Positions 57,812 to 64,000 of a stretch of DNA of 64,000 nucleotides are shown here, in pieces. The notes under the pieces are model-generated. The model made no database searches. It worked only from the letters and a program-made list of their open reading frames with translations, and was not told where the DNA came from. Position 1 is the first letter of the stretch; each line of letters starts with the position of its first letter. The position numbers and the translations under genes were made by a program. Source of the DNA: Rhodoferax_B ferrireducens_A (GTDB lineage: Bacteria; Pseudomonadota; Gammaproteobacteria; Burkholderiales; Burkholderiaceae_C); NCBI RefSeq assembly GCF_031458075.1, contig NZ_JAVDXT010000004.1:372001-436000 (forward strand), given 5' to 3'.

Positions 57812-58567
57812 CTATCCCCGCCGCATCAAATACGTATCCATGATCCATCCATGCGCCGCCCGCGCCGCCTGCCGCTCCGCCTGAATCCTTTCGCCCACCT
57901 CGGCCAGTGGCCCGGCGATGCACAGCTGCTGCGGCATGCCCAGGTAGGCGCCCCACCAGATGGTGATGCCCTCCGGCACCAGGTGCTGAAACGCGCAGGC
58001 CCCGTCCAGCATTACGGCAACAGTGTCGGCGCTTGGGGGCCAGCCGTGGTCGCGCAGCTGGCGGCCGGTGGTGATGGTGACGGGGGCATTGATGTCGTTC
58101 AGCGCAATGGCATGCGCGGCGGTTAGCGCCTGCAGCGCGGTGATGCCAGGCACCACAGAGACCTTCAGCGGCAGTTGCACCGCCAGGCGCTCCGCGATGC
58201 GCAAGGTGCTGTCGTACAGCGAGGGGTCACCCCACACCAGCAAGGCCACGCGGCCACCTGCGGGTAGGTGGGTGCGGATGGTGGCCAGCCACACTTCGGC
58301 AATCGCGTCATGCCAGCGGTGCACTGCGGCGGGGTAGTCGGGGTCGTCGGCATCGCGCACCGGCATGTCAAAGCCGACCACCTGCGTAGCGGGGTTGGTA
58401 ACGAGCGCCCCGCACAGCTGCAGGCGCAGCTCGGCCAGGTCGGCTTTGCCCGCACCTTTGCGCGGCACCAGAATCAGGTCGGCGGCATTGAGCGCCTGCA
58501 CGCCTTGCCGGGTTACATGGTCGGGGTTGCCGGTGCCTATGCCGACCAGGCAGAGGTCGATATTCAC
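57812..58567 (-). CDS. cobF: Precorrin-6A synthase (deacetylating)
   Basis: A 251-residue SAM-dependent methyltransferase that methylates C1 of precorrin-5 and releases acetate, giving precorrin-6A. N-terminal CLVGIGTGNPDHVTRQGVQA and LILVPRKGAGKADLAELRLQ are CobF-specific; VALLVWGDPSLYDSTLRI and VVPGITALQALTAAHAIALN are the general tetrapyrrole methylase motifs. It starts with GTG at 58567 overlapping the cobM stop (GTGA). Last gene of the cobL-E-M-F operon; this enzyme marks the aerobic route. Confidence 0.93.
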   Translation of the reverse strand: MNIDLCLVGIGTGNPDHVTRQGVQALNAADLILVPRKGAGKADLAELRLQLCGALVTNPATQVVGFDMPVRDADDPDYPAAVHRWHDAIAEVWLATIRTHLPAGGRVALLVWGDPSLYDSTLRIAERLAVQLPLKVSVVPGITALQALTAAHAIALNDINAPVTITTGRQLRDHGWPPSADTVAVMLDGACAFQHLVPEGITIWWGAYLGMPQQLCIAGPLAEVGERIQAERQAARAAHGWIMDTYLMRRG

Positions 58568-59349
58568 TCGGTACCCGCCGGAAAGCGCGGCGCGGTGCCT
58601 AGCGGGCGGTAGCGGCGGTCGTAGTCGCCGGCATACAGGCGGCTGGTGGCGAAGTCCTCGGCGCCCAGGGTGTGGCCGACCAGGATCAGCGCGGTGCGTT
58701 CCATGCTGTCGCCGACGGCTGCCTCTATGGTGGCCAGCGTTCCGCGCACCACGCGCTCGTCCGGCCAGCTGGCGCGCCAGACCACGGCGACTGGGCAATC
58801 GGCGCCGTAGTGCGGGCTCAGCTCGGCCACAACCCGCGCCAGCACGTGCACCGACAGGTGGATCGCCAGCACCGCGCCCGTGGCCGCGAAATTCGCCAGC
58901 GCTTCGCCCTCGGGCATGGCCGAGGCGCGGCCCGAGGTGCGGGTTAGCACCACCGATTGCGCCAGGCCGGGCAAGGTCAACTCGGCGCCCAGCGTCGCGG
59001 CAGCTGCCGCAAACGATGGCACGCCGGGCGTGACGGTGTAGGGGATGCCAGCGGCGCGCAGCCGGCGCAGCTGTTCACCCATGGCCGACCAGACCGACAG
59101 GTCGCCCGAATGCAGGCGCGCCACGTCCTGGCCTTGTGCGTGGGCGGCGCTGATTTCTTCGATGATGCTGTCCAGCGACATGGGCGCGGTGTTCACCAGC
59201 CGCACGCCGGGCGGGCAGTGGGCCAGCACACCTTCGGGTACCAGGGAGCCTGCGTACAGGCAGACGGGGCAGGCGGCGATCAGGTCGCGGCCGCGCAGGG
59301 TCAAGAGGTCGGGGGCGCCGGGGCCGGCACCGATAAAGTGGACAGTCAT
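58564..59349 (-). CDS. cobM: Precorrin-4 C11-methyltransferase
   Basis: A 261-residue tetrapyrrole methylase converting precorrin-4 to precorrin-5. Motifs: VHFIGAGPGAPDLLTLRGRD, CLYAGSLVPEGVLAHCPPGV, VARLHSGDLSVWSAMGEQLR and VTPGVPSFAAAAATLGAELT, all typical of CobM/CbiF. Its start overlaps the cobE stop by 4 bases (ATGA). Confidence 0.95.
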   Translation of the reverse strand: MTVHFIGAGPGAPDLLTLRGRDLIAACPVCLYAGSLVPEGVLAHCPPGVRLVNTAPMSLDSIIEEISAAHAQGQDVARLHSGDLSVWSAMGEQLRRLRAAGIPYTVTPGVPSFAAAAATLGAELTLPGLAQSVVLTRTSGRASAMPEGEALANFAATGAVLAIHLSVHVLARVVAELSPHYGADCPVAVVWRASWPDERVVRGTLATIEAAVGDSMERTALILVGHTLGAEDFATSRLYAGDYDRRYRPLGTAPRFPAGTE

Positions 59350-59711
59350 AGCCCGGTATTTTCCGCGATCGCAGCGGTGGCCAAGCTGTCGGCGGACACG
59401 GCGCGGGCCGCGAGCAGCCGCGCGCCAGGGCCGGCCGCTGCCAGCGCTGCCGCTTCGGCCAGGCTGTGGCTGCCGTAGCGTGCGGGCACGTAGGGGCTGG
59501 CGGTGGCGGTCTGCTGCTGCAGTGCGGTTAGTGGTACCGCGATTACCGGTAGTCCTAGTTCCTTGGCCAACTGCAGCAGCGCGGGGGCGTGGGCTTTGTC
59601 TTCGGCCGTTGCCAGTGCGCTGAGGCCGGTGCTGTTGCCCGCAGCCTGCAAGGCGCTGCGCAGCGATGCCACACTGGCCTGGGCCCGAAAGCCCAGACCG
59701 GCTACCTTCAC
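59346..59711 (-). CDS. cobE: CobE/CbiG C-terminal-like protein
   Basis: A 121-residue protein matching the C-terminal domain of CbiG (CobE): VAGLGFRAQASVASLRSALQ, TAEDKAHAPALLQLAKELGL, PVIAVPLTALQQQ and YGSHSLAEAAALAAAG. CobE is needed for aerobic cobalamin synthesis but its exact step is not settled. The start is the GTG at 59711, forming a GTGA overlap with the cobL stop; longer readings in this frame mirror cobL. Confidence 0.9.
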   Translation of the reverse strand: MKVAGLGFRAQASVASLRSALQAAGNSTGLSALATAEDKAHAPALLQLAKELGLPVIAVPLTALQQQTATASPYVPARYGSHSLAEAAALAAAGPGARLLAARAVSADSLATAAIAENTGL

Positions 59712-60889
59712 AGCGTGGTGCTCCACTGCACTACCGGGCGCACCGGTGACCAGCCGCGCATCGTGCCCAGCGGGGCCGAATGGGCCAGATCGATGCGCAG
59801 CAGACTGCCGCCGTGCTGCAGGTGCAGCTGGGCCAGCGCGGATTCGGTCTCCAGCGTGACCGCATTCACCACCAGGCGACAACCCGCAGGCGCCAGCGAT
59901 TGCAGCGCCGCGAACAGCGCCAGGTTGAAACCGCCGCCGACAAAAATCGCCTGCGGTGCGGCCAGGCCGGCCAGTGCCTGCGGTGCCAGGCCTTCGAGCA
60001 CCTGCATGGCCTTGCCCAGGCCAAAGCGGGCGATGTTGGTACGGATGTTGGCAACCCGCGCTGCGTGCTGTTCGATGGCGGTGGCACGCCCACCGGCCAG
60101 GCACCATTCCACAGAGACCGAGCCCGAGCCAGCGCCTATGTCCCACAGATGCTCACCCGGCCGCGGCGCCAGCGCGGCCAGCGTCAGTGCGCGCACCGGG
60201 GCCTTGGTGATCTGGCCGTCATGCGCAAAGTGGGTTTCGGGCAGGCCGGGACTGCGCGGCAGGCCGAGTGCGCCTGCTACCTCTACGGCCACCGCGACCG
60301 GCGCCACGATGCCATCCAGATCGAAACCTGTGGCGCTGCTGCTGCGGATGCGCTCGCGCGGCCCGCCCAGCGCTTCCAGCACCCACAGCGACGATGCGCC
60401 ACAGCCTTGCCCGTCCAGCCAGCGCGCGAAGTCACCCACCGCCGCGCCGTCGCGCAGCAGGCAGAGCAGCCGCGCGCCGCGTTGCAAGGACGAGCGGGTA
60501 CTTTCAAAGGCGGTGGCGTGCAGACCATGGCAGTGCACGTCTTCGAGTCGCCAGCCCAGCCGCGCAGCGGCCAGGGCGAAGGTGGAGGGCGCTGGATAGG
60601 CCATCCACTCATCCGACGCCAGATGCGCCGCCAGGCTGCCACCGGCACCAAACCAGAACGGGTCACCCGAGGCCAGCACCGCCACCGCCTGGCCGCGCAA
60701 GGCCAGCACCGGTGCGACGTCGAAGGGCACAGGCCAGGCCTGGCCGCGTGTGCCCACCTCGGCCAAGGCCAGATGGCGCGGCCCGCCGAATACGGTGTGG
60801 GCGGCATCCAGAGCGTCGCGGCTGGTAGCCGACAATCCTGCCAACCCGTCCTCGCCCATACCAATGATAGAAAGCCAGCGCTCAGCCAT
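59708..60889 (-). CDS. cobL: Precorrin-6Y C5,15-methyltransferase (decarboxylating)
   Basis: A 393-residue bifunctional enzyme. The N-terminal CbiE-like methylase (about residues 1-200) starts WLSIIGMGEDGLAGLSATSR and contains VAVLASGDPFWFGAGGSLAA. The C-terminal CbiT-like half has the SAM motif LWDIGAGSGSVSVEW and GLAAPQAIFVGGGFNLALF. It methylates C5 and C15 and removes the C12 acetate carboxyl, giving precorrin-8X. ATG at 60889 overlaps the divergent cobK start codon by two bases. A longer upstream reading mirrors cobK. Confidence 0.94.
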   Translation of the reverse strand: MAERWLSIIGMGEDGLAGLSATSRDALDAAHTVFGGPRHLALAEVGTRGQAWPVPFDVAPVLALRGQAVAVLASGDPFWFGAGGSLAAHLASDEWMAYPAPSTFALAAARLGWRLEDVHCHGLHATAFESTRSSLQRGARLLCLLRDGAAVGDFARWLDGQGCGASSLWVLEALGGPRERIRSSSATGFDLDGIVAPVAVAVEVAGALGLPRSPGLPETHFAHDGQITKAPVRALTLAALAPRPGEHLWDIGAGSGSVSVEWCLAGGRATAIEQHAARVANIRTNIARFGLGKAMQVLEGLAPQALAGLAAPQAIFVGGGFNLALFAALQSLAPAGCRLVVNAVTLETESALAQLHLQHGGSLLRIDLAHSAPLGTMRGWSPVRPVVQWSTTL

Positions 60890-61637
60890 GTCCCGCATCC
60901 TTGTTCTGGGTGGAACCACCGAAGCCAGCCAGTTGGCCTGTGCACTGGCCGAGGCGGGTGTCGATGCCATATTTTCGTATGCCGGCCGCACCGAGGCGCC
61001 CATCGCCCAGCCGTTGCCAACGCGGGTGGGCGGCTTCGGTGGGGCTGTGGGCCTGCTGGCCTGGCTGCGCGAAAACCGCATCACGCAGGTGGTGGATGCC
61101 ACGCACCCGTTCGCCGCGCAGATGAGCTGCCACGCCATCGTCGCCTGTGGCGAGGCGCGTATTCCGCTGCTGGCCCTGGAGCGCCCGGCCTGGGTGGCGC
61201 AGGCTGGCGATGCCTGGCAGCACGTGCCAGACATTGGTGCCGCCGTGGCCGCCTTGCCCGCTGCGCCGGCCCATGTGTTTCTGGCCATCGGGCGCCAGCA
61301 GCTGGCGCCGTTTGCACGTCTGCCCCAGCATCGTTATTTGCTGCGCCTGGTCGATGCCGTGCCCGATCTGCCTTTGGCGAACGCCGAGGTGGTGCTGGCC
61401 CGCGGCCCGTTCACCGAGCAAGGTGACCGCGCGCTGATGCTGGCCCATGGCATCACCCACGTGGTGGCCAAGAACGCCGGTGGCAGCGGTGCCGAGGCCA
61501 AGCTGCTGGCCGCGCGGGCGCTGGGCCTGCCGGTGGTCTTGATCGACCGGCCGCTCATTCCCAAGCGCGCCACTGTTGCCAGCGTGGCCGAGGTGGTGGA
61601 TTGGATCGCCGCTCATACCGCCGACCGCGGGGTGTAG
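60888..61637 (+). CDS. cobK: Precorrin-6A reductase
   Basis: A 249-residue NADPH-dependent reductase converting precorrin-6A to precorrin-6B. The N-terminal RILVLGGTTEASQLACALAE and ITQVVDATHPFAAQMSCHAI, ALERPAWV, and VVAKNAGGSGAEAKLLAARA are CobK/CbiJ signatures. It is the only plus-strand gene in this block, between cobL (divergent, start codons overlapping) and cobJ (convergent, 25-base overlap at the 3' end). Confidence 0.94.
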   Translation: MSRILVLGGTTEASQLACALAEAGVDAIFSYAGRTEAPIAQPLPTRVGGFGGAVGLLAWLRENRITQVVDATHPFAAQMSCHAIVACGEARIPLLALERPAWVAQAGDAWQHVPDIGAAVAALPAAPAHVFLAIGRQQLAPFARLPQHRYLLRLVDAVPDLPLANAEVVLARGPFTEQGDRALMLAHGITHVVAKNAGGSGAEAKLLAARALGLPVVLIDRPLIPKRATVASVAEVVDWIAAHTADRGV

Positions 61638-62347
61638 ACAAAGCGGCCAACGCGGCGCGTGGCGGCATTGCCGACCAGCACCACGGTGCGCATATCAGCC
61701 ATCTCGGGTGTGGCCTCCGCCAGGCTGACGGTGCGGATCTGCTCGTCGGGCGTGGACACCGCGCGGGCAAAGGTGATCAGCCGGTCCGGGCCGCAGATGC
61801 TGCGCAGCAGCGCCAGGATGCGGCCAAAGGTGTGCGGTCGACTGGCCGAGCGCGGGTTGTAGAAGGCCATCGCAAAGTCGGCCTCGGCCGCGGCGCGCAC
61901 CCGCGCTTCGATCAGGCTGGCGGGCTTGAGGTTGTCGCTGAGGTTGATGGCGCAGAAGTCGTGGCCCAGCGGCGCGCCAGCGCGGGCCGCTGCCGCCAGC
62001 ATGGCGGTGATGCCGGGCAGCACGCGGATGTCCAGCTGCTGCCAGTCGGGTTGGTTTTCCAGGGCTTCGAACACTGCCGAGGCCATCGCAAAAACTCCTG
62101 GGTCGCCGGAAGAAACTACGACCACCTGGCGGCCTGCGGCGGCCATGGCCAGCGCGGCGGCGGCCCGGTCCAGTTCTACCCGGTTGTCGGACGGATGCAG
62201 CGTGAGTCCGGCGCGCGGCGCGATGCGGGCCACGTAGGGGATGTAGCCGACCACGTCGGTGGCGGCATCAATTGCGGCGGTGACTTCGGGTGTGACCAGA
62301 TGCGGGTCGCCCGGGCCAAGACCCGCAATGCACAGCCAGCCGCTCAT
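61613..62347 (-). CDS. cobJ: Precorrin-3B C17-methyltransferase
   Basis: A 244-residue ring-contracting methylase converting precorrin-3B to precorrin-4. Motifs: CIAGLGPGDPHLVTPEVTAA, VVVVSSGDPGVFAMASAVFE, LPGITAMLAAAARAGAPLGH, DFCAINLSDNLKP and FYNPRSASRP, typical of CobJ/CbiH. Starts inside the cobI stop (ATGA). Confidence 0.95.
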   Translation of the reverse strand: MSGWLCIAGLGPGDPHLVTPEVTAAIDAATDVVGYIPYVARIAPRAGLTLHPSDNRVELDRAAAALAMAAAGRQVVVVSSGDPGVFAMASAVFEALENQPDWQQLDIRVLPGITAMLAAAARAGAPLGHDFCAINLSDNLKPASLIEARVRAAAEADFAMAFYNPRSASRPHTFGRILALLRSICGPDRLITFARAVSTPDEQIRTVSLAEATPEMADMRTVVLVGNAATRRVGRFVYTPRSAV

Positions 62348-63075
62348 TCGATCACCTCGGGGCGGCGTCCCTGGCCGTGTACCAGCACGATGGCGAAATA
62401 GGGGCAGTCGGTGCCGTCCACTTCGGACAGCGGCACGACGCGCTCGCCCGGCATGGTGCCGCGCTCGACCAGCCAGGCCTGGTCGAGCCGTCCGGCGGCG
62501 GCCAGCGCGCTGCGCACGCGGGGCAGGTTGCGGCCGGTCTTCATGATCACCAGGGCGTCGGCCGATTGCATGTGGCGCAGCAGTTCGGCCTCGGGCAGCG
62601 TGCCCATCAGCACCACCAGCACATCGTCGCCCCAGGTGATCGGCGTGCCGGTGGCCGACCAGCAGCCGACCATGCCGGGAATGCCGGGAATCACCTGCAC
62701 CTCGGCCCGGCCTTGGAGACGGGTGTACAGGTGCATGAACGAGCCATAGAAGAACGGGTCGCCCTCGCACAGCACCAGCACGTCCTTGGTCTGCGCCAGC
62801 GTTGCCAGGCGGTTGGCCCAGTCATCGTAAAAGTGGGCCAGGCAGGCGATGTACTCGGGGCTATCAAAGGGCAGTTCGGTAGTCACCGGATATTCCATCG
62901 CGTACTCGGTCACGCCTGGCGCCAGCATGCCTTCGACGATGCGCCGGGCCTGGCCGGGGCGGCCTTTCTTGCGGAAGTAGGCCACGTGGCCGGCGGCGCG
63001 GATCGCGCGGTCGGCGCGCACGCTCATCAGGTCCGGGTCGCCAGGGCCGAGGCCGGCGCAGAGGATAGTACCCAT
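62344..63075 (-). CDS. cobI: Precorrin-2 C20-methyltransferase
   Basis: A 243-residue methylase converting precorrin-2 to precorrin-3A. Motifs: CAGLGPGDPDLMSVRADRAI, YFRKKGRPGQARRIVEGMLA, VLVLCEGDPFFYGSFMHLYT, VIPGIPGMVGCWSATGTPIT and VIMKTGRNLPRVRSAL, as in CobI/CbiL. Its ATG shares one base with the cobH stop (TGATG). Confidence 0.95.
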   Translation of the reverse strand: MGTILCAGLGPGDPDLMSVRADRAIRAAGHVAYFRKKGRPGQARRIVEGMLAPGVTEYAMEYPVTTELPFDSPEYIACLAHFYDDWANRLATLAQTKDVLVLCEGDPFFYGSFMHLYTRLQGRAEVQVIPGIPGMVGCWSATGTPITWGDDVLVVLMGTLPEAELLRHMQSADALVIMKTGRNLPRVRSALAAAGRLDQAWLVERGTMPGERVVPLSEVDGTDCPYFAIVLVHGQGRRPEVIE

Positions 63076-63707
63076 CAGATTTCGCTCCGGCTGGCCAGCG
63101 CGTTGACCGCGGCAACCGTGATGGCCGAGCCGCCGAGCCGGCCTTGCACTACCAGCGCCGGTGCCGGCGGCGCAGCCATCAGCGCGGCCTTGGATTCTGC
63201 GGCCCCGACAAAGCCTACGGGACAACCGATGATGGCCGCGGGGCGCGGGCAGGCCGGGTCTTGCAGCATGTTCAGCAGATGGAACAGTGCGGTCGGTGCA
63301 TTGCCGATGGCCACTACCGCGCCGGCTAGGTGCGGCCGCCACAACTCCAGCGCAGCGGCGCTGCGGGTGGTCGCCATGGCCTGGGCCAGCTCGCGTACCG
63401 ACGGATCGTTCAGCGTGCAGATAACCTGGTTATTGGCCGGCAGGCGGCTGCGGGTGATGCCTTCGCTGACCATGCGCACGTCGCACAGTATGGGCGCACC
63501 GGCCTCCAGTGCCGTGCGCGCGGCTTCGGCCATGCCTTCAGAGAATCGCACATGGGCTTCCAGGCCCACCATGCCGGTGGCGTGGATCATGCGGACGACG
63601 GCCAGTTCTTCGATGGGGTTGAAGCGGGCCAGATCGGCCTCGGCCCGGATGATGGCGAAGGACTGGCGGTAGATGGCAGTGCCATCGGTTTCAAATACGT
63701 GGGGCAT
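63075..63707 (-). CDS. cobH: Precorrin-8X methylmutase
   Basis: A 210-residue enzyme that moves the methyl group from C11 to C12, giving hydrogenobyrinic acid. Motifs: YRQSFAIIRAEADLARFNPI, VVRMIHATGMVGLEAHVRFS with the catalytic His, PILCDVRMVSEGITRSRLPA and IGCPVGFVGAAESKAAL. The start at 63707 gives the family N-terminus (PHVFETDGTAIYRQSF); a start at 63734 would add nine residues. Confidence 0.95.
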   Translation of the reverse strand: MPHVFETDGTAIYRQSFAIIRAEADLARFNPIEELAVVRMIHATGMVGLEAHVRFSEGMAEAARTALEAGAPILCDVRMVSEGITRSRLPANNQVICTLNDPSVRELAQAMATTRSAAALELWRPHLAGAVVAIGNAPTALFHLLNMLQDPACPRPAAIIGCPVGFVGAAESKAALMAAPPAPALVVQGRLGGSAITVAAVNALASRSEI

Positions 63708-64000
63708 CGGACGTCGGGAACAAATAGGAAGCAATCATTTCGGGGGCCAAGGCCAGCAGATCGGGGGTAGACGCTGCTGTGCCGTGGCGTATCAGGTTAA
63801 AGCCCGCAGGCGTGGCTACCAGCGTCAGCGCCGCGCGCGGATGGGCGCAGCCCTTGCTGCAGCCAGAGACATGCAACAGCCGGCCGGCGGGCACCTGCGG
63901 CGCCAGTGCGCGGGCCAGTGGACGGGTGGCGGCGGCGGCCTGCAGGCAGCCTGGGGCGCCGGTGCAGGCGACGACGCGCATGCGCGCATCATGGGCCTGG
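63691..64000 (-). CDS. cobG: Precorrin-3B synthase, C-terminal part
   Basis: The last 102 codons of a nitrite/sulfite reductase-like enzyme; the rest lies beyond the right edge. The siroheme-type cluster motif is visible: CTGAPGCLQA followed by HVSGCSKGCAH, giving the 4 Cys of the [4Fe-4S] cluster. CobG uses O2 to make precorrin-3B, the defining step of the aerobic pathway. Its 3' end overlaps cobH by 17 bases. NirA-type reductases share the motif, so the name depends partly on the cobH-I-J context. Confidence 0.88.
   Translation of the reverse strand, partial: QAHDARMRVVACTGAPGCLQAAAATRPLARALAPQVPAGRLLHVSGCSKGCAHPRAALTLVATPAGFNLIRHGTAASTPDLLALAPEMIASYLFPTSDAPRI

Overview
The window reads as one contiguous piece of a GC-rich betaproteobacterial chromosome. 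The many LysR regulators, a Bug-type (TctC family) binding protein, the SsuD/SfnB/SfnR sulfur genes and the aerobic cobalamin genes point to Burkholderiales. Two families of dispersed intergenic repeats look like those I remember from Comamonadaceae (Rhodoferax, Acidovorax, Polaromonas). That placement is inference; no rRNA or marker gene is present. I saw no tRNA, rRNA, CRISPR array, prophage or insertion sequence.

Layout, 1-19.6 kb: a sugar ABC transporter runs off the left edge (1-2707, minus). An organosulfur block follows (2966-7958): ssuD with one sfnB-like gene on minus, and a second sfnB-like gene with a sigma-54 activator like SfnR on plus. Next come a low-molecular-weight phosphatase, a small unknown gene behind a near-consensus LexA box, a Bug receptor with a dehydrogenase under a LysR protein that carries two DNA-binding domains, a TetR/SMR efflux pair, a FlxA-like gene with a flagellar-type promoter sequence, and two paralogous binding proteins flanking a membrane PAS sensor that has no output domain.

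Layout, 19.6-42.1 kb: two adjoining catabolic or transport clusters. The first (19690-26894) has a ureohydrolase, a TIM-barrel isomerase, a non-haem iron oxygenase, a family-3 binding protein, a fused permease-ATPase, a class II aldolase and a GhrA-like dehydrogenase. A frameshifted AEC permease gene separates it from the second (28106-38688): LysR, a flavin monooxygenase, a complete peptide-type ABC transporter, a BAAT-type hydrolase and a CMD/AhpD fusion. TrhA, an ACT protein and a HisQMP-type transporter without its binding protein follow, with ArgP divergent from the transporter.

Layout, 42.1-64 kb: cobalamin. A cobalamin riboswitch precedes cobB-cobO-btuDFC-like-cobW-cobN-chlD-DUF1636-cbtB-cbtA (plus). 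A second block encodes the aerobic corrin-ring pathway: cobG-H-I-J (minus), cobK (plus) and cobL-E-M-F (minus). Together they cover cobalt uptake, ring methylation and contraction, cobalt insertion, adenosylation and possibly corrinoid uptake. The cobaltochelatase ATPase and VWA parts lie in two frames joined by a textbook -1 frameshift signal (Shine-Dalgarno-like AGGAG, A7 slippery run, 7-nt spacer, GC-rich hairpin), so one gene can supply both the small and the medium chelatase subunit. This is the best-supported unusual feature in the window.
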